Assembly: GCA_020431405.1 (NCBI GenBank)
Contig: JAGQIK010000559.1
Span: 1 to 64,000, forward strand
Length of the DNA: 64,000 nucleotides
Reading direction: 5' to 3'
DNA from: Myxococcales bacterium
GTDB taxonomy: Bacteria; Myxococcota_A; Polyangia; GCA-2747355
The position numbers were made by a program, and so were the translations under genes. This document shows, one piece after another, positions 32,692 to 42,112 of this stretch. The number at the start of each line of letters is the position of its first letter. Positions within the stretch are counted from its first letter, which is position 1. Under the pieces are notes generated by a model that was not told the DNA's origin, did not search any database, and saw only the letters and a list, made by a program, of their open reading frames with translations.

Positions 32692-35600
32692 GTGAGTGGA
32701 CCAGAGGGCGCTGTCGCAGGCTTCGAGTTTCAGTTCATCTGGACAGCCGCACGCGCGCTGGAACTCATTCGTCCCGGGACGACGCTGCAGGCCATCGTAG
32801 TTGAAGACATCCACCCTGACGACGCCATCGCGTTCGACAGCGAAGTACATGACTTTCACGGCGTTGACCTGTCCGAGTACCACGGAGGAGGCACACTTCA
32901 AGACGCCAGCGAAGTCGTCGTGGCTCAGCTGAAGTATGGCGTGAAGCGAAGCCGACGACCGTGGACCGTGGCAAGACTGTGCGCGAAGAGTAAGAAGGCA
33001 GGTGCATCCGTCATCCGCCGACTTGCAGATGCCTACGGTACGTTGGTGTCAAACACGCCGGGGGAGCAAGCCGAGAAGGTACGCGTTCAGCTGGTAACAA
33101 ACCGTCCACTCGCAGCCTCACTACGAGCAGATTTGCAGACGATCCAGCAGACATTGTTGGAGGCACACTTTTCCGACCGCACTCGTGCAATGGCGTTATC
33201 TCCTCTTGCTGGCAAGCGGAAACAGGACATCTCCAGGCTTTGCTCTGATATCGGCCTCACGTCGCAAAATACCGCCCAATTCCTCCTGGCGTTCGACCTC
33301 TCGACTTTCAATCGACCGTCTGTCGAGAGCCTTCAACTCGACGTCGCGCGCCTGGTGCATAGCGTGAACGCACTGACGCCATTTGACGGGCTCCGGAAGC
33401 TCCTCGAACACATCCGCGAGGAAGCCCGCGCGCGATCGCGGCGCCCGATCACTGCATCAGACGTTCGAGTAGCCCTTGGCATTCCGTCGGAACAGGACTT
33501 CTTGCCCGCTCCCTGTGAGATTCGACCTCCCGCAGGCTGGGTTCAAACAGCGCAGGCAACTTGCGTTGTTGACGCGGTGCTCGAACGAAGGTCCCAGCAA
33601 CACCGAACGATTCTGGTTCACGGAGACGCAGGCACAGGCAAGTCCTCCACGTTGACCACACTGCGAGACTCCATATCTCAGCAATCCTTCTGTGTCATAT
33701 ATGACTGTTTCGGCGGCGGCGAAGCTAGCGTTCCACATCGCCGCCGACACACCGCCGAAGCCGCGATAGTGCAAATCAACAACGAGCTGGCGATCCAGTC
33801 CCGGCAGTTGCGCTTCTTGTCGCGCAGTAGCTTTCACGAAGCAACCGCATGGGCACGGTTGGAGGAGACGATACGACATGCTGCCGAACAAGCCGCAAAG
33901 GCCAAAGGGTTGGTCGTTCTCGCCATCGATGCTGCCGACAATGCTGCTGTAGCTTGCAGTGACACGACGCCCAACGAAGTCCCGTTTTTCCAGTACCTCT
34001 GGAATCTGCGGCTCCCCGCAAACGTCAGACTCGTCATTTCATGTCGCTCGCACCGTCGCCACCTGCTCGACGCTCCAGCGCACGTCGAGGAAGTTCACCT
34101 TCCAGGGTTCACGCTACCCGAGTCAACTCAGCACGCTGCACAGCTGCTCCCCAACATCGACGCAACAAGCGCGCAAGCGTTCCACGATGCGACAAACGGT
34201 GTTCCCCGTCTACAGTACTACTGGCTTCGGGCGCTCGAACAGCAGCGCCCTGACGCCGCGCTTCAGGCGATAGCCTCAAGAAGGACGTCTGGTCTAGAAG
34301 AACTCTACGATGACTGGATGGCTCAGGCGTCAACCGTCGTACCAGACGGCACATTGTGTAGCGCAATACTCGCGGTGCAGTCTCGGCCACTATCTGCTCA
34401 CATGCTCGCACGTGCGGCTCAGGTCGAATTCAATGCTGCTCTCCGGTTTCTCAGGGGCTTGCGCCCAGGCATTGTCGCAGGTGAAGGCGACCAGTTCCAT
34501 TTTCGCGATGAGGATTTCGAGACTCATCTACGCGATCGCTCTGCCCCGCGACTTGCCGCAGGCCACGCTGCTCTTGCTGACGTAACCACGTCCTGCAGCA
34601 CCCCACAAGAGGTGCAAAGCGTGGGGCGCCATCTCTACCATGCGCAACGGTTTGACGAACTATATGTCATAACCGTTGAGGAACGCGGCATCGACTCGCT
34701 GACCTCGACTGACGTCGCAAATGCATGCGCAATCGATCGATGCTCACTCAGTCTATGTGCCCTGTCGCAGTCCGCCGCGACCCCATCCTTGCTCGTAACG
34801 CAACTGCTTTACCAAGTCGCGGAGCACAAACAACGTGAAGAGGTTCTATCGAGAGTCGTTTCTTCGCGCGTAGACGTTGCCGCCGCGTATGGCGCCTACG
34901 AACCCGTGCTCGCAGCGCTGGCAACTGCCGGCTACCGCGACGACTTTGGAGCACTACATTTTGGACTGGCTCTCGGACTGTGTGAACGGGGCCAACTGTC
35001 TGCGGCACGTCATCACCTCGAGTTGGGCCGAGCATGGCTGCATCAGGCCACAAGCCATCACGCCGACGCAATTCACCTGCATTGCTCGCTCGCAATCAAT
35101 GGGTCTGCTGGCGCCGCCGCACAGCTAGCAGGCTTCGACCTGTGGCGCGCGGTCGAAGCAGCGTACGACCTCGCGACGCGCCCAAATGTGCCTACGTCAG
35201 AGCTCGTGGAGCTTCGCAAACACGTTAGAGCCGCTGTCGCTGCCTCGCTTTTGGCGGGCGATCTAGTCAAAGGGCGTCCGCTGAGGAAACGCGCAGCCAC
35301 GACCGTCCTGCAATCGGTCGCTGACAGTCTGTCGTCGCAGCCTCCCGCACGTCAGGTCGTTCCCCGCTGGTTTCTCGGGATGCTGGCGCTAGCCGCACGG
35401 ACTTCTAGCGACCTTTTCGCGCAGTTGTCGGCTCACGTCAATTGGACTCCCCCTGACGAGATCTTCAGTGGTCAGTACCCGGAGCGTCTCTTTGTCTTTC
35501 TCACGGCCCTTTCTATTCGGTCCGTAGTTTCGCAAGCGACATGGGAAGCAGAGTCCCTAGTCCCTTCAACACAGCCACCGAGGTCGGAAGACGAGGTAAG

Positions 35601-38600
35601 TCGAGCAGAGGTAAGTCGAGAAGAGCACGAGCGCATGAGGCGTGTTCGACAAATAGCATCGCTTAAGCCGCTCTTTATGGAGTGTGGCTCGCGTCTTGTC
35701 ACAGGGAGCGTTCATAGTGACCTCCGCGAAGTCGTCAACACACTGGGACAGACATTTGAACGCGACACGCATCTGCTTCGACGCATTCTTGCCGAGGCTG
35801 GCCGAGCGATGGCTGCCAGCACGGATACACCGACCAGCGAAGCGAGCACGGTCCTTCAGGCGACTGAAACTCTACCTATCGAGGAGCAGGTAGCCACTGG
35901 GGCTAGCATCGTGGCTGACGTCTCTGAGCATGCGGACCTCGCCAGAACGGTCGAAGACCACCTCGATGCCACTGCTAGAGCCGTGCAGGCTGGTGCGGTG
36001 ACTGCCTCGACAACCGTCGAACTGCTACTCGCACTTTCGGCTGGAGCCCGCCACCACAGCGATGCTCTTGCACGGCACCTGTACTCCGAGGCACTAGCCG
36101 CTACTGCACACGTTGCTCTCGGACGAGGAGACATCATTTGGGCGTTGTGTACGCTTTCATCCCCCGGCGACGATCTCGTCCCGGGCGCTGTCGATGACAG
36201 AGCTACCGCAGCGACGCTCGTTCGTGCCGTCGATTTCGCCGCCTCGATGACACCGGAATCCCGGTCCTTTCCGTGGGATGTGGTCGCCCACACAGTCTGC
36301 GCGCTCTGTGCTCCCGTGGGGCTCCAGGCCTGTGGCACATGGGAACGTCGTAGGTGGGTTCGCTGGCGCGACCTCATCCCCCCCGCGGTACTCGGGCTCC
36401 TTGCTGGAAACCGAGTCGGCGAGCGTCACCTCGTGCATTTGCTAAGCCTCGGAGAGGCCTATCCCGATTTGCGTGCCGCACAACGAGTGCTCGATCGTCT
36501 CTGGGACAAGGACCGGCCGTCCGCCGTGGAAGCACTCGACCATTTGGCTGAGACCTGGTGTCGCCGGGCGGAGGACGACGGCGAAGACCCAACTTCACTC
36601 CTCGAGTGGGCTGATCGCCGAGGCCAGAACACACGACCGTCGCTGATCACACTTTGTGACAGACTCGACTCTCGACACGCGAGAGAGCACACATTCGAAC
36701 ATCAGGCATCGGACCTAGAACGTCTGATCGTTGACTATCCGTCCCGCGCATTCGCAGCCTTCGAGGCACACAAGAGCGAGTTGCCGACGCTCTTACAAGT
36801 ACGACCGGAGCTAGTGGTCTCCTGGTGTCAGGCGCTTGATAGCAACAGCGCTTTAGACCTTGTGACACGTCTTGAGAAGCTCCCATACCTTCATGCGAAC
36901 AGTCGCGCGACAGTTGAACGCCTAGTCTGGCTCCTACGAGCCCTACGCAAGCTACCGAAGACTAGCCAGGCAGAGGAGAGCTACCGTCGTATCGCGGAGT
37001 CACTTGTTGAGGTCGCCGCCCGACAGCCTCGAGTCATCACGAGGAAGGCACTCTCCGAACTCATACGCGCAAGCCATCCCTCCCACTTAGCGCGGTTCGT
37101 CAGTGAGAACTTGTCTGACCTCGACTCAAGCCAGCTATTCTTCTTAGCAGCAGCGTCGACGCCCAACGTAGGTAGTGGCGATGCGACAGAACTCTCGGCC
37201 TGGCTACTCCACCGCTACTTCCCTTCCGTTCGCACTACGCCGTCGATTCCTCATACATCGAACGCGTACGAGGCCATTGCTGGCTTGCTGTTCGACCAAC
37301 TCTCTCACCCGATAAAGTGGCGACGCTGGAAGGCCATTCATGTGGCACGGAGAATGGTCGCTACCAGGGCCGAGCCACTGCTCGAGCAACTCGTCGCTCA
37401 ACTCGACCGGCAAGACTCACAGCGCTGGATGTCGGGGCGCGAGTGGCTAGCCTTTCTTCTATACCATCTCTCTCTGGTGCAGCCTGGAATTCTCGCACCC
37501 TACGTGGACGCGCTTGTTGCCCATGTCACCAATGACGATTTCCCACATGCAGACATACGGGAACTGCTCAAGCGAGCCCTTCAGGCCACCATTGCACATC
37601 CGCCCGTCGCTGATAGCGTGCGCGAAAGAGTCACTGCTTCGGTTACAGCCGTCAATGAGCCAGTTGGCCACGTCAGGCGCATTGCAGGCGGCCTCGGGCG
37701 AACCGCGAAACGCACGAGGCGGAGCTGGCGGTTTCACTTTGATTCGATCGATACGTTCCCGTACTGGTACTCGCCGCTTGCCCACTGCTTTAATCTCCAT
37801 CGGTGCGATGTAGCCGAAAGAGCAGAGCACTGGATAGTCGACAGGTGGGCGATCTCCGACGTGGATTGCCGGGCAGATCGCGAGAGCATGCGCGATTTTC
37901 CCCACCACCACGTAAGCAACGACCATGGGTCTCCGCCCGCGATAGAACTACTGCACAAATACGCAGAATGGCACGGGATGCAGCTAGCCGCCGGCGAGCT
38001 TGTTCGGACCACACCTGCCGTGGGCGAAGAGGAATACGGAAGTTGGCGGGAGTGGATAGATGGAGCCTTCGGCGCTGACCCTTGGATAACCTCGCGGCTG
38101 CGAAGGCCCGTGCCCCTTGATGTGCTGTCGAAAGTGGAGGCTGGCGCGTCAAGGCCACAAACCGAGATAGAGATTTCGGGGCACAATGACCCATGGCTTG
38201 TGCTCGCCAGCCACTGGTCGGCATATGAAGGCCGCTCGTTGAGACTATCCGTGTCGGTCGATTCGGCTGTCGTGCCCGCGGAGCTCGCCGGTTCGCTCGC
38301 AGTGGCTTTGCTTTCCTACGAGCGACGTTTTGACTATGCGCTTCCCAGAGTAGAACTCTCCTATCGCCTGGATCTAGGGGAGGTCGTTCGCATTCTCGCC
38401 GATGAGACCATCGATCTCCGACAGGAGAATACTATTTCCGATGGCGATTTCCACCTCACGCCATGGTATGTCGCCTGGTCAAGCGAGCGTTCAGAGCACT
38501 CAACTGACAGCGAATGGCCGGCGAGTACTCGCCTCTTGTATCTCCCCGGCGAGAGATTCCTGCGGCGATTTTCGGCCTATCTCGATACCGGCAGCCTGGA

Positions 38601-38862
38601 CGCGATAGCAAATGGTACCCGGATTGCGCAACCCCACGCGTGGGTTTACAGCGGGGACTACACTTCTGAGCATAGCGGCACCCGCCTATGCGTAGAGCGG
38701 TCTTCGATGGCCGGCTACTTGAGCGAATGCGAAGCCGTTCTAATCGTGGAGGCTAGTGTAGAAGATGGCGAGTCGGAGCAAAGAGAGATCTTCATCCTTA
38801 ACAGTGAAGGTGAACTCTCCTCAATGGGAACACGTCAAGTCGAGAGGCCTAGATCTTATTAG
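32692..38862 (+). CDS. Avs-like STAND NTPase with N-terminal DUF4297/Cap4-type nuclease
   Basis: 2056 residues, GTG start with ggagg 7 bases upstream. N-terminus: GFEFQFIWTAARALELI, VEDI, FHGVDLSEY and VVAQLKYG (residues about 8-85) match the DUF4297/Cap4 PD-(D/E)XK nuclease pattern in which QxK replaces ExK. The STAND module follows: Walker A ILVHGDAGTGKSSTL (about 306-320), Walker B LVVLAIDAADN (about 407-417), and LVISCRS. The remaining 1450 residues are mostly helical repeats, ending in a beta-richer tail; such regions sense phage proteins in Avs systems. Size and architecture fit the antiviral STAND (AVAST/Avs) class, with DNA degradation as output; the phage trigger cannot be told. The 3' end overlaps the next gene by 98 bases. 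Confidence 0.82.
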   Translation: MSGPEGAVAGFEFQFIWTAARALELIRPGTTLQAIVVEDIHPDDAIAFDSEVHDFHGVDLSEYHGGGTLQDASEVVVAQLKYGVKRSRRPWTVARLCAKSKKAGASVIRRLADAYGTLVSNTPGEQAEKVRVQLVTNRPLAASLRADLQTIQQTLLEAHFSDRTRAMALSPLAGKRKQDISRLCSDIGLTSQNTAQFLLAFDLSTFNRPSVESLQLDVARLVHSVNALTPFDGLRKLLEHIREEARARSRRPITASDVRVALGIPSEQDFLPAPCEIRPPAGWVQTAQATCVVDAVLERRSQQHRTILVHGDAGTGKSSTLTTLRDSISQQSFCVIYDCFGGGEASVPHRRRHTAEAAIVQINNELAIQSRQLRFLSRSSFHEATAWARLEETIRHAAEQAAKAKGLVVLAIDAADNAAVACSDTTPNEVPFFQYLWNLRLPANVRLVISCRSHRRHLLDAPAHVEEVHLPGFTLPESTQHAAQLLPNIDATSAQAFHDATNGVPRLQYYWLRALEQQRPDAALQAIASRRTSGLEELYDDWMAQASTVVPDGTLCSAILAVQSRPLSAHMLARAAQVEFNAALRFLRGLRPGIVAGEGDQFHFRDEDFETHLRDRSAPRLAAGHAALADVTTSCSTPQEVQSVGRHLYHAQRFDELYVITVEERGIDSLTSTDVANACAIDRCSLSLCALSQSAATPSLLVTQLLYQVAEHKQREEVLSRVVSSRVDVAAAYGAYEPVLAALATAGYRDDFGALHFGLALGLCERGQLSAARHHLELGRAWLHQATSHHADAIHLHCSLAINGSAGAAAQLAGFDLWRAVEAAYDLATRPNVPTSELVELRKHVRAAVAASLLAGDLVKGRPLRKRAATTVLQSVADSLSSQPPARQVVPRWFLGMLALAARTSSDLFAQLSAHVNWTPPDEIFSGQYPERLFVFLTALSIRSVVSQATWEAESLVPSTQPPRSEDEVSRAEVSREEHERMRRVRQIASLKPLFMECGSRLVTGSVHSDLREVVNTLGQTFERDTHLLRRILAEAGRAMAASTDTPTSEASTVLQATETLPIEEQVATGASIVADVSEHADLARTVEDHLDATARAVQAGAVTASTTVELLLALSAGARHHSDALARHLYSEALAATAHVALGRGDIIWALCTLSSPGDDLVPGAVDDRATAATLVRAVDFAASMTPESRSFPWDVVAHTVCALCAPVGLQACGTWERRRWVRWRDLIPPAVLGLLAGNRVGERHLVHLLSLGEAYPDLRAAQRVLDRLWDKDRPSAVEALDHLAETWCRRAEDDGEDPTSLLEWADRRGQNTRPSLITLCDRLDSRHAREHTFEHQASDLERLIVDYPSRAFAAFEAHKSELPTLLQVRPELVVSWCQALDSNSALDLVTRLEKLPYLHANSRATVERLVWLLRALRKLPKTSQAEESYRRIAESLVEVAARQPRVITRKALSELIRASHPSHLARFVSENLSDLDSSQLFFLAAASTPNVGSGDATELSAWLLHRYFPSVRTTPSIPHTSNAYEAIAGLLFDQLSHPIKWRRWKAIHVARRMVATRAEPLLEQLVAQLDRQDSQRWMSGREWLAFLLYHLSLVQPGILAPYVDALVAHVTNDDFPHADIRELLKRALQATIAHPPVADSVRERVTASVTAVNEPVGHVRRIAGGLGRTAKRTRRSWRFHFDSIDTFPYWYSPLAHCFNLHRCDVAERAEHWIVDRWAISDVDCRADRESMRDFPHHHVSNDHGSPPAIELLHKYAEWHGMQLAAGELVRTTPAVGEEEYGSWREWIDGAFGADPWITSRLRRPVPLDVLSKVEAGASRPQTEIEISGHNDPWLVLASHWSAYEGRSLRLSVSVDSAVVPAELAGSLAVALLSYERRFDYALPRVELSYRLDLGEVVRILADETIDLRQENTISDGDFHLTPWYVAWSSERSEHSTDSEWPASTRLLYLPGERFLRRFSAYLDTGSLDAIANGTRIAQPHAWVYSGDYTSEHSGTRLCVERSSMAGYLSECEAVLIVEASVEDGESEQREIFILNSEGELSSMGTRQVERPRSY

Positions 38863-39508
38863 CGAGCATAGCGCCTCGCGGCCAGACACCCTCACACGCT
38901 GGATGCTCTCTCGAATCGCTGAGCTAATGGAGATCGCGGAAGCGAACGCTGAAGGTAGCGACCGAGCCAAGACCGAGTGTAGCGCCCTGATAGAACGCCT
39001 CTGGAGCACGTACCTTCCTCCAGATGCGGTGCGAACGCGCGACGAAGTCCTACAACTACTCAAGGACATCCATAGAGCGATCGGGAGAGATCCACTCCAG
39101 CGACGTACGACGTCAGCTCGCGAAGGTACGCAAGGCGACATGTTTCTAGATGCGCTCGCTGTGGTTCGGTCCGTGGCGGAAGAAGAGCGCACTATCGAGA
39201 TCCTTGGACCTCTGGTCTGCATGTCTGACGCTACAGCTGTAGCTCTGGCGCAGGCTGCAAAGGGCACTGACACCGAAGCACAAGCTAGCAAGCTCACTGG
39301 CCTGAGAGGGCATGGGGTTCGGCTACTGCGTCAACAGGCGGGGCTTTCGGCGGAGAACGATACACTCGAGGCCCGTAGGTTGGCGGTTGCTTCACGGCTG
39401 AAGAGCCTCTCGCGGAAGCGGGTGGCTGCCATCAAGAAGCTGGAACAGGTGGCGAAGGCAAATGACAAGTCACAGAGTCCTGACCCCGAGGGAGGGGGCG
39501 CATGCTAG
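38765..39508 (+). CDS. Unknown protein coupled to STAND NTPase
   Basis: 247 residues from ATG 38765, which lies 98 bases inside the STAND gene in another frame; ggagg occurs 12 bases upstream. A start after the STAND stop is possible only at Met47 (38903). The sequence is helical and charged, with a polar, basic C-terminus (SRLKSLSRKRVAAIKKLEQV). No catalytic motif, membrane segment or signal peptide is visible, and I do not recognise a family. The stop overlaps the ATG of the following nuclease-like gene by seven bases. Position between a STAND NTPase and a nuclease suggests an adaptor or regulator, which is inference. Confidence 0.7.
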   Translation: MASRSKERSSSLTVKVNSPQWEHVKSRGLDLISEHSASRPDTLTRWMLSRIAELMEIAEANAEGSDRAKTECSALIERLWSTYLPPDAVRTRDEVLQLLKDIHRAIGRDPLQRRTTSAREGTQGDMFLDALAVVRSVAEEERTIEILGPLVCMSDATAVALAQAAKGTDTEAQASKLTGLRGHGVRLLRQQAGLSAENDTLEARRLAVASRLKSLSRKRVAAIKKLEQVAKANDKSQSPDPEGGGAC

Positions 39509-40299
39509 CGGGCGAATATCAGACCTGGATGAAACTGGGCTTCAAGTCGGTTGAGTCACTTCTCGCCGGCCAAATCCTTCGCCCGAATCCATACATCTCG
39601 GAGGAGCGTGTGCGCTCTGCGCTGGTCGACGGCCTTGAACATTCAATGCCGGCACAAGCTCATCGCGTACGTGTCGAGGCTAACGTCGGTTGGAATGGGA
39701 GCCCTTGCTGGCACACACCCGCCCACGGAGGACCAGGTCAAGGACGCATAATTCAGCACGACGTACAAATCCTCCCCGACAATGACAGCGGATTGGTCTG
39801 CGAGGTGAAGTGGCTCAAGCAGCAGAAGGCCGCCGAGATCGCCCGGGATATCTGGAAGCTCGCGCTGAGCCGGAGCACTGTCAACGAAACAGCTGCGGTT
39901 AGGACCTTCCTCCTAGTTGGCGGCGAGAAGGGGAGCCACGATAGGTTCAGGCAGACAATCAACAACCTAGACAATCATGGCCTCACCCTGCGGTATTCAC
40001 CGCAGGGACGCCACAGCGGTCGGCTGCCGCCCGCGCGCGCCATACAGCTACAAGACTTGGCCTCAACGCAGTGGGGGAGGAATCAGCTTCGTACCTTGCT
40101 CGCTTGGGGAAGTCCCAGTCACGTACGAACGCCGCCGCCGTGCAGGAAGACGCTCAGAGTCGCAACGCGTGCATACTGGATTGCTCGAGCGCATGGCCGT
40201 ACGTGGCGACTGGTGCTCTGGGAGTTGGATTCGCTCGGGTACCAAGGCGCCCCTATCGACTGGAACACAATCAGGTCGAACTTGACGTTTTCTTGCTAG
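39502..40299 (+). CDS. PD-(D/E)XK nuclease-like protein of the STAND locus
   Basis: 265 residues, ATG overlapping the previous stop. IIQHDVQILPDNDSGLVCEV followed by KWLKQQKA (residues about 87-115) gives the D-x(n)-E-x-K pattern of PD-(D/E)XK nucleases. ERVRSALVDGLEH upstream resembles the first helix with its conserved Glu. A second conserved-looking region is TFLLVGGEKGSHDRF. The C-terminal third (after about 170) is basic. Restriction-like nucleases are common Avs outputs, but here the STAND protein already carries one, so this could be a second effector. Nothing indicates secretion. The motif is seen directly; activity is inferred. Confidence 0.68.
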   Translation: MLAGEYQTWMKLGFKSVESLLAGQILRPNPYISEERVRSALVDGLEHSMPAQAHRVRVEANVGWNGSPCWHTPAHGGPGQGRIIQHDVQILPDNDSGLVCEVKWLKQQKAAEIARDIWKLALSRSTVNETAAVRTFLLVGGEKGSHDRFRQTINNLDNHGLTLRYSPQGRHSGRLPPARAIQLQDLASTQWGRNQLRTLLAWGSPSHVRTPPPCRKTLRVATRAYWIARAHGRTWRLVLWELDSLGYQGAPIDWNTIRSNLTFSC

Positions 40300-40309
40300 C
40301 AGTGGGGCT

Positions 40310-40678
40310 CTATCGGTTCGCCAGCAAGTAGAAGATCAGCGCGCCGATTCCAAGTGCGATCAGTCCGCCGATCATTGCTCGCTCGGCCTCGTTCTCGCGC
40401 ACACGCTGCGCGGTGTTATGCAGAGCGCGCAATACTTCCTGCTGCAGGCCACTTGGCGCACTGCCCTCCTCATTCTCCCACCGCGAGACCGTGTAGGGCG
40501 CGACGTTCATCGCCTTCGCGAGATCCCGTTGCGAGAGCCCGAATGTCTCGCGGACGAACCTGACTTCCCTTGGTCCCAGAGTTGGACCTCCTAGCCCGCG
40601 AAGACCGATGCGTGAAGGTTCTGCGGTGACTGTTGCTTCACGGGATGCCCGCACTTGCCGCAGACAGGACTCAGCCAC
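40310..40678 (-). CDS. Xre-family HTH protein with C-terminal membrane anchor (MqsA-like)
   Basis: Up to 122 residues; a GTG at 40678 lies inside the upstream zinc-ribbon gene and has no ribosome binding site. A GGAGG at the stop of that gene points instead to a non-AUG start (CTG) near 40580, or to frameshifted translation. The HTH segment LGPREVRFVRETFGLSQRDL plus AKAMNVAPYTVSRWEN is the MqsA/YgiT-type antitoxin helix-turn-helix. The C-terminus MIGGLIALGIGALIFYLLAN is a transmembrane helix, unusual for a repressor. Zinc ribbon and HTH form one chain in MqsA-like proteins, so the two overlapping genes may be a split version. No adjacent MqsR-type toxin is seen. Confidence 0.7.
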   Translation of the reverse strand: MAESCLRQVRASREATVTAEPSRIGLRGLGGPTLGPREVRFVRETFGLSQRDLAKAMNVAPYTVSRWENEEGSAPSGLQQEVLRALHNTAQRVRENEAERAMIGGLIALGIGALIFYLLANR

Positions 40679-40851
40679 TCGTCAATTAGATGACCCGCAA
40701 CCAGTGCAGCGGCAGCCGTCGCGACAACTCCAACTGCGCTGTTCGCGAAGCTCTTGCCGGCGACCGCGCCGATCGCGAGCCCAATCAGCTTCCCTACCTT
40801 TTGCTTTGCCAGTGGAACGAGCGCTTTACATACGCTGCAGTAGCCGTTCAT
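40591..40851 (-). CDS. Small zinc-ribbon protein with hydrophobic glycine-rich helix
   Basis: 86 residues from ATG 40851, preceded by an excellent ribosome binding site (AAGGAGGAG). Two cysteine pairs, YCSVC (residues 4-8) and VCGKC (near 63), can form one zinc ribbon. Between them lies a hydrophobic Gly/Ala-rich stretch (LIGLAIGAVAGKSFANSAVG onward) that could insert in a membrane. It overlaps the HTH gene and ends right at that gene's likely translation start. Together they resemble the two halves of an MqsA-type protein. No function can be assigned beyond metal binding. Confidence 0.65.
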   Translation of the reverse strand: MNGYCSVCKALVPLAKQKVGKLIGLAIGAVAGKSFANSAVGVVATAAAALVAGHLIDEWLSPVCGKCGHPVKQQSPQNLHASVFAG

Positions 40852-40968
40852 TGCTTCTCCTCCTTCACGAAGGTAGCACGAACATCACACGCATCTACCA
40901 TCTGAGGTGCACAAATATTAGAAATATGTGGCATCTCTTGACAGAGGAAGCCGAAAATGCAACTGTTC

Positions 40969-40999
40969 TTACACGTAACAGCCTGTAATGATTGATAAT
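40969..40999 (+). promoter_or_regulatory. Possible promoter for the HEPN-like gene
   Basis: The 195-base divergent region 40852-41046 is AT-rich compared with its surroundings. gataat at 40994-40999 resembles a -10 box, with ttacac 19 bases upstream; an alternative -35 (ttgaca, 40938-40943) has only a weak -10. The ATG is 47 bases downstream. Weak evidence. Confidence 0.3.
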
Positions 41000-41046
41000 A
41001 TAGCGCCAGCCAAACGAACCGCGTCTATGCCCTCAATGAGGCCCTG

Positions 41047-41592
41047 ATGCCAAAGACCTGGAAAGGTGTTGTTCGGAGCTTCAACGGTTCTCCTGAGGAA
41101 ATCCGCGGGTACTTTCCGCACCTGCCCGATCTCGTCGCGCAGTTTCCTCTCGACGTGGCACTCGCCTACATGTTCTCGCGGGTAGAGCTAGCGCAGAACA
41201 TGACGCTTTACTGCGGAGTCGTGAAGCTCCATCGAGCTGACGCCACGCTCGCGCGCTCAGCCATAGACAGGTTCCGTCTAACCAGAGATGGCTTCATTGA
41301 GATGTTCAACACCGTTTTCGGCACGAAGGTCCCGAAGAACATCAGGGATGAGATGCAGTATGCAGAGCGCGTGCGCGACAGAGTGATGCACGGCAAGTCG
41401 ACTTCGGAGCAGCAGAAGCGCACGGCACTCGCTCGCATCCTCAAGTACGCCGAACAGTTCAACGGCTTGGTCGATGGCGCGGGCGGCTTTCGACCATTCA
41501 CACCTGGCCTAAGAGGGTTCAAGGGACGTGCTGCGTCGCTGGACAAGTCGACGACTAGGTGGATTCTGAAAGGGATGGGGTTCGCGGTTTGA
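41047..41592 (+). CDS. HEPN-like protein
   Basis: 181 residues, ATG 41047 with tgagg upstream. The protein is helical. YAERVRDRVMHGK (residues about 109-121) contains R-x4-H (RDRVMH) in a basic helix, the hallmark of HEPN ribonuclease or nucleotidyl-acceptor domains. No MNT nucleotidyltransferase partner is adjacent. It is transcribed divergently from the zinc-ribbon/HTH pair, which might regulate it as an antitoxin-like partner; this is inference. The C-terminal 40 residues (GFRPFTPGLRGFKGRA) are low-complexity and basic. No membrane segment is visible. Confidence 0.65.
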   Translation: MPKTWKGVVRSFNGSPEEIRGYFPHLPDLVAQFPLDVALAYMFSRVELAQNMTLYCGVVKLHRADATLARSAIDRFRLTRDGFIEMFNTVFGTKVPKNIRDEMQYAERVRDRVMHGKSTSEQQKRTALARILKYAEQFNGLVDGAGGFRPFTPGLRGFKGRAASLDKSTTRWILKGMGFAV

Positions 41593-42112
41593 CTTGGTGT
41601 CTCCTCGGGTGTCTCCTGAAGTCACCCAACACGCGACGTCGTGGGTCAGCATGGAACGTCTGAGCCTGTCGTTTCAGCAGATTGCGTGTGGTTCCAACTT
41701 CAGCGGCACTCTTGCCAAGGTCGACGTCGCGAGTTCGAATCCATCCTGCGCCTGCTCTGCAATCGGCCCGTCGCGGATTGTGTCATTCTCGCACTGGTGT
41801 CGTCCAGGCACTGGACCGAGTCTTCGCCAAAGACCATGTCCTCGTGGCACGTGCGCGGTTGCTGCTCCCGGAAACTGCGCTCAGCGCATCGTCCGCATTG
41901 GCACCGTCATTATCCAGCTAGCTGCTACTCATGGGCAGTCCCATCTGTAACCGAGAGGCTCAGTCAGCCCAAGAACTACCGCGCCGCGTGACGCGCCTCG
42001 CTTGCTGCGAGCGACGACGGTGGCAAGGCAGCCGATGTCGCTGATAATGCCGCACACGGTACCCACGTATGAATTTCCCTGCTATCCTATATCTGTATGC
42101 ATTGGAGTTTTT
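41593..42112. other. Gene-free stretch
   Basis: 520 bases without a credible gene; the open frames here have arginine- and serine-rich shadow composition. A short tandem repeat (ggtgtctcct twice, 41596-41605 and 41608-41617) follows the HEPN stop. The last 60 bases (gctatcctatatctgtatgcattggag) become AT-rich and should hold the promoter and ribosome binding site of the regulator at 42113. Confidence 0.4.

Noticed and set aside
41715-41745. tRNA T-arm-like string gcgagttcgaatcc
   Set aside because: The flanking bases do not pair into a T-stem and no other tRNA arm can be folded around it.
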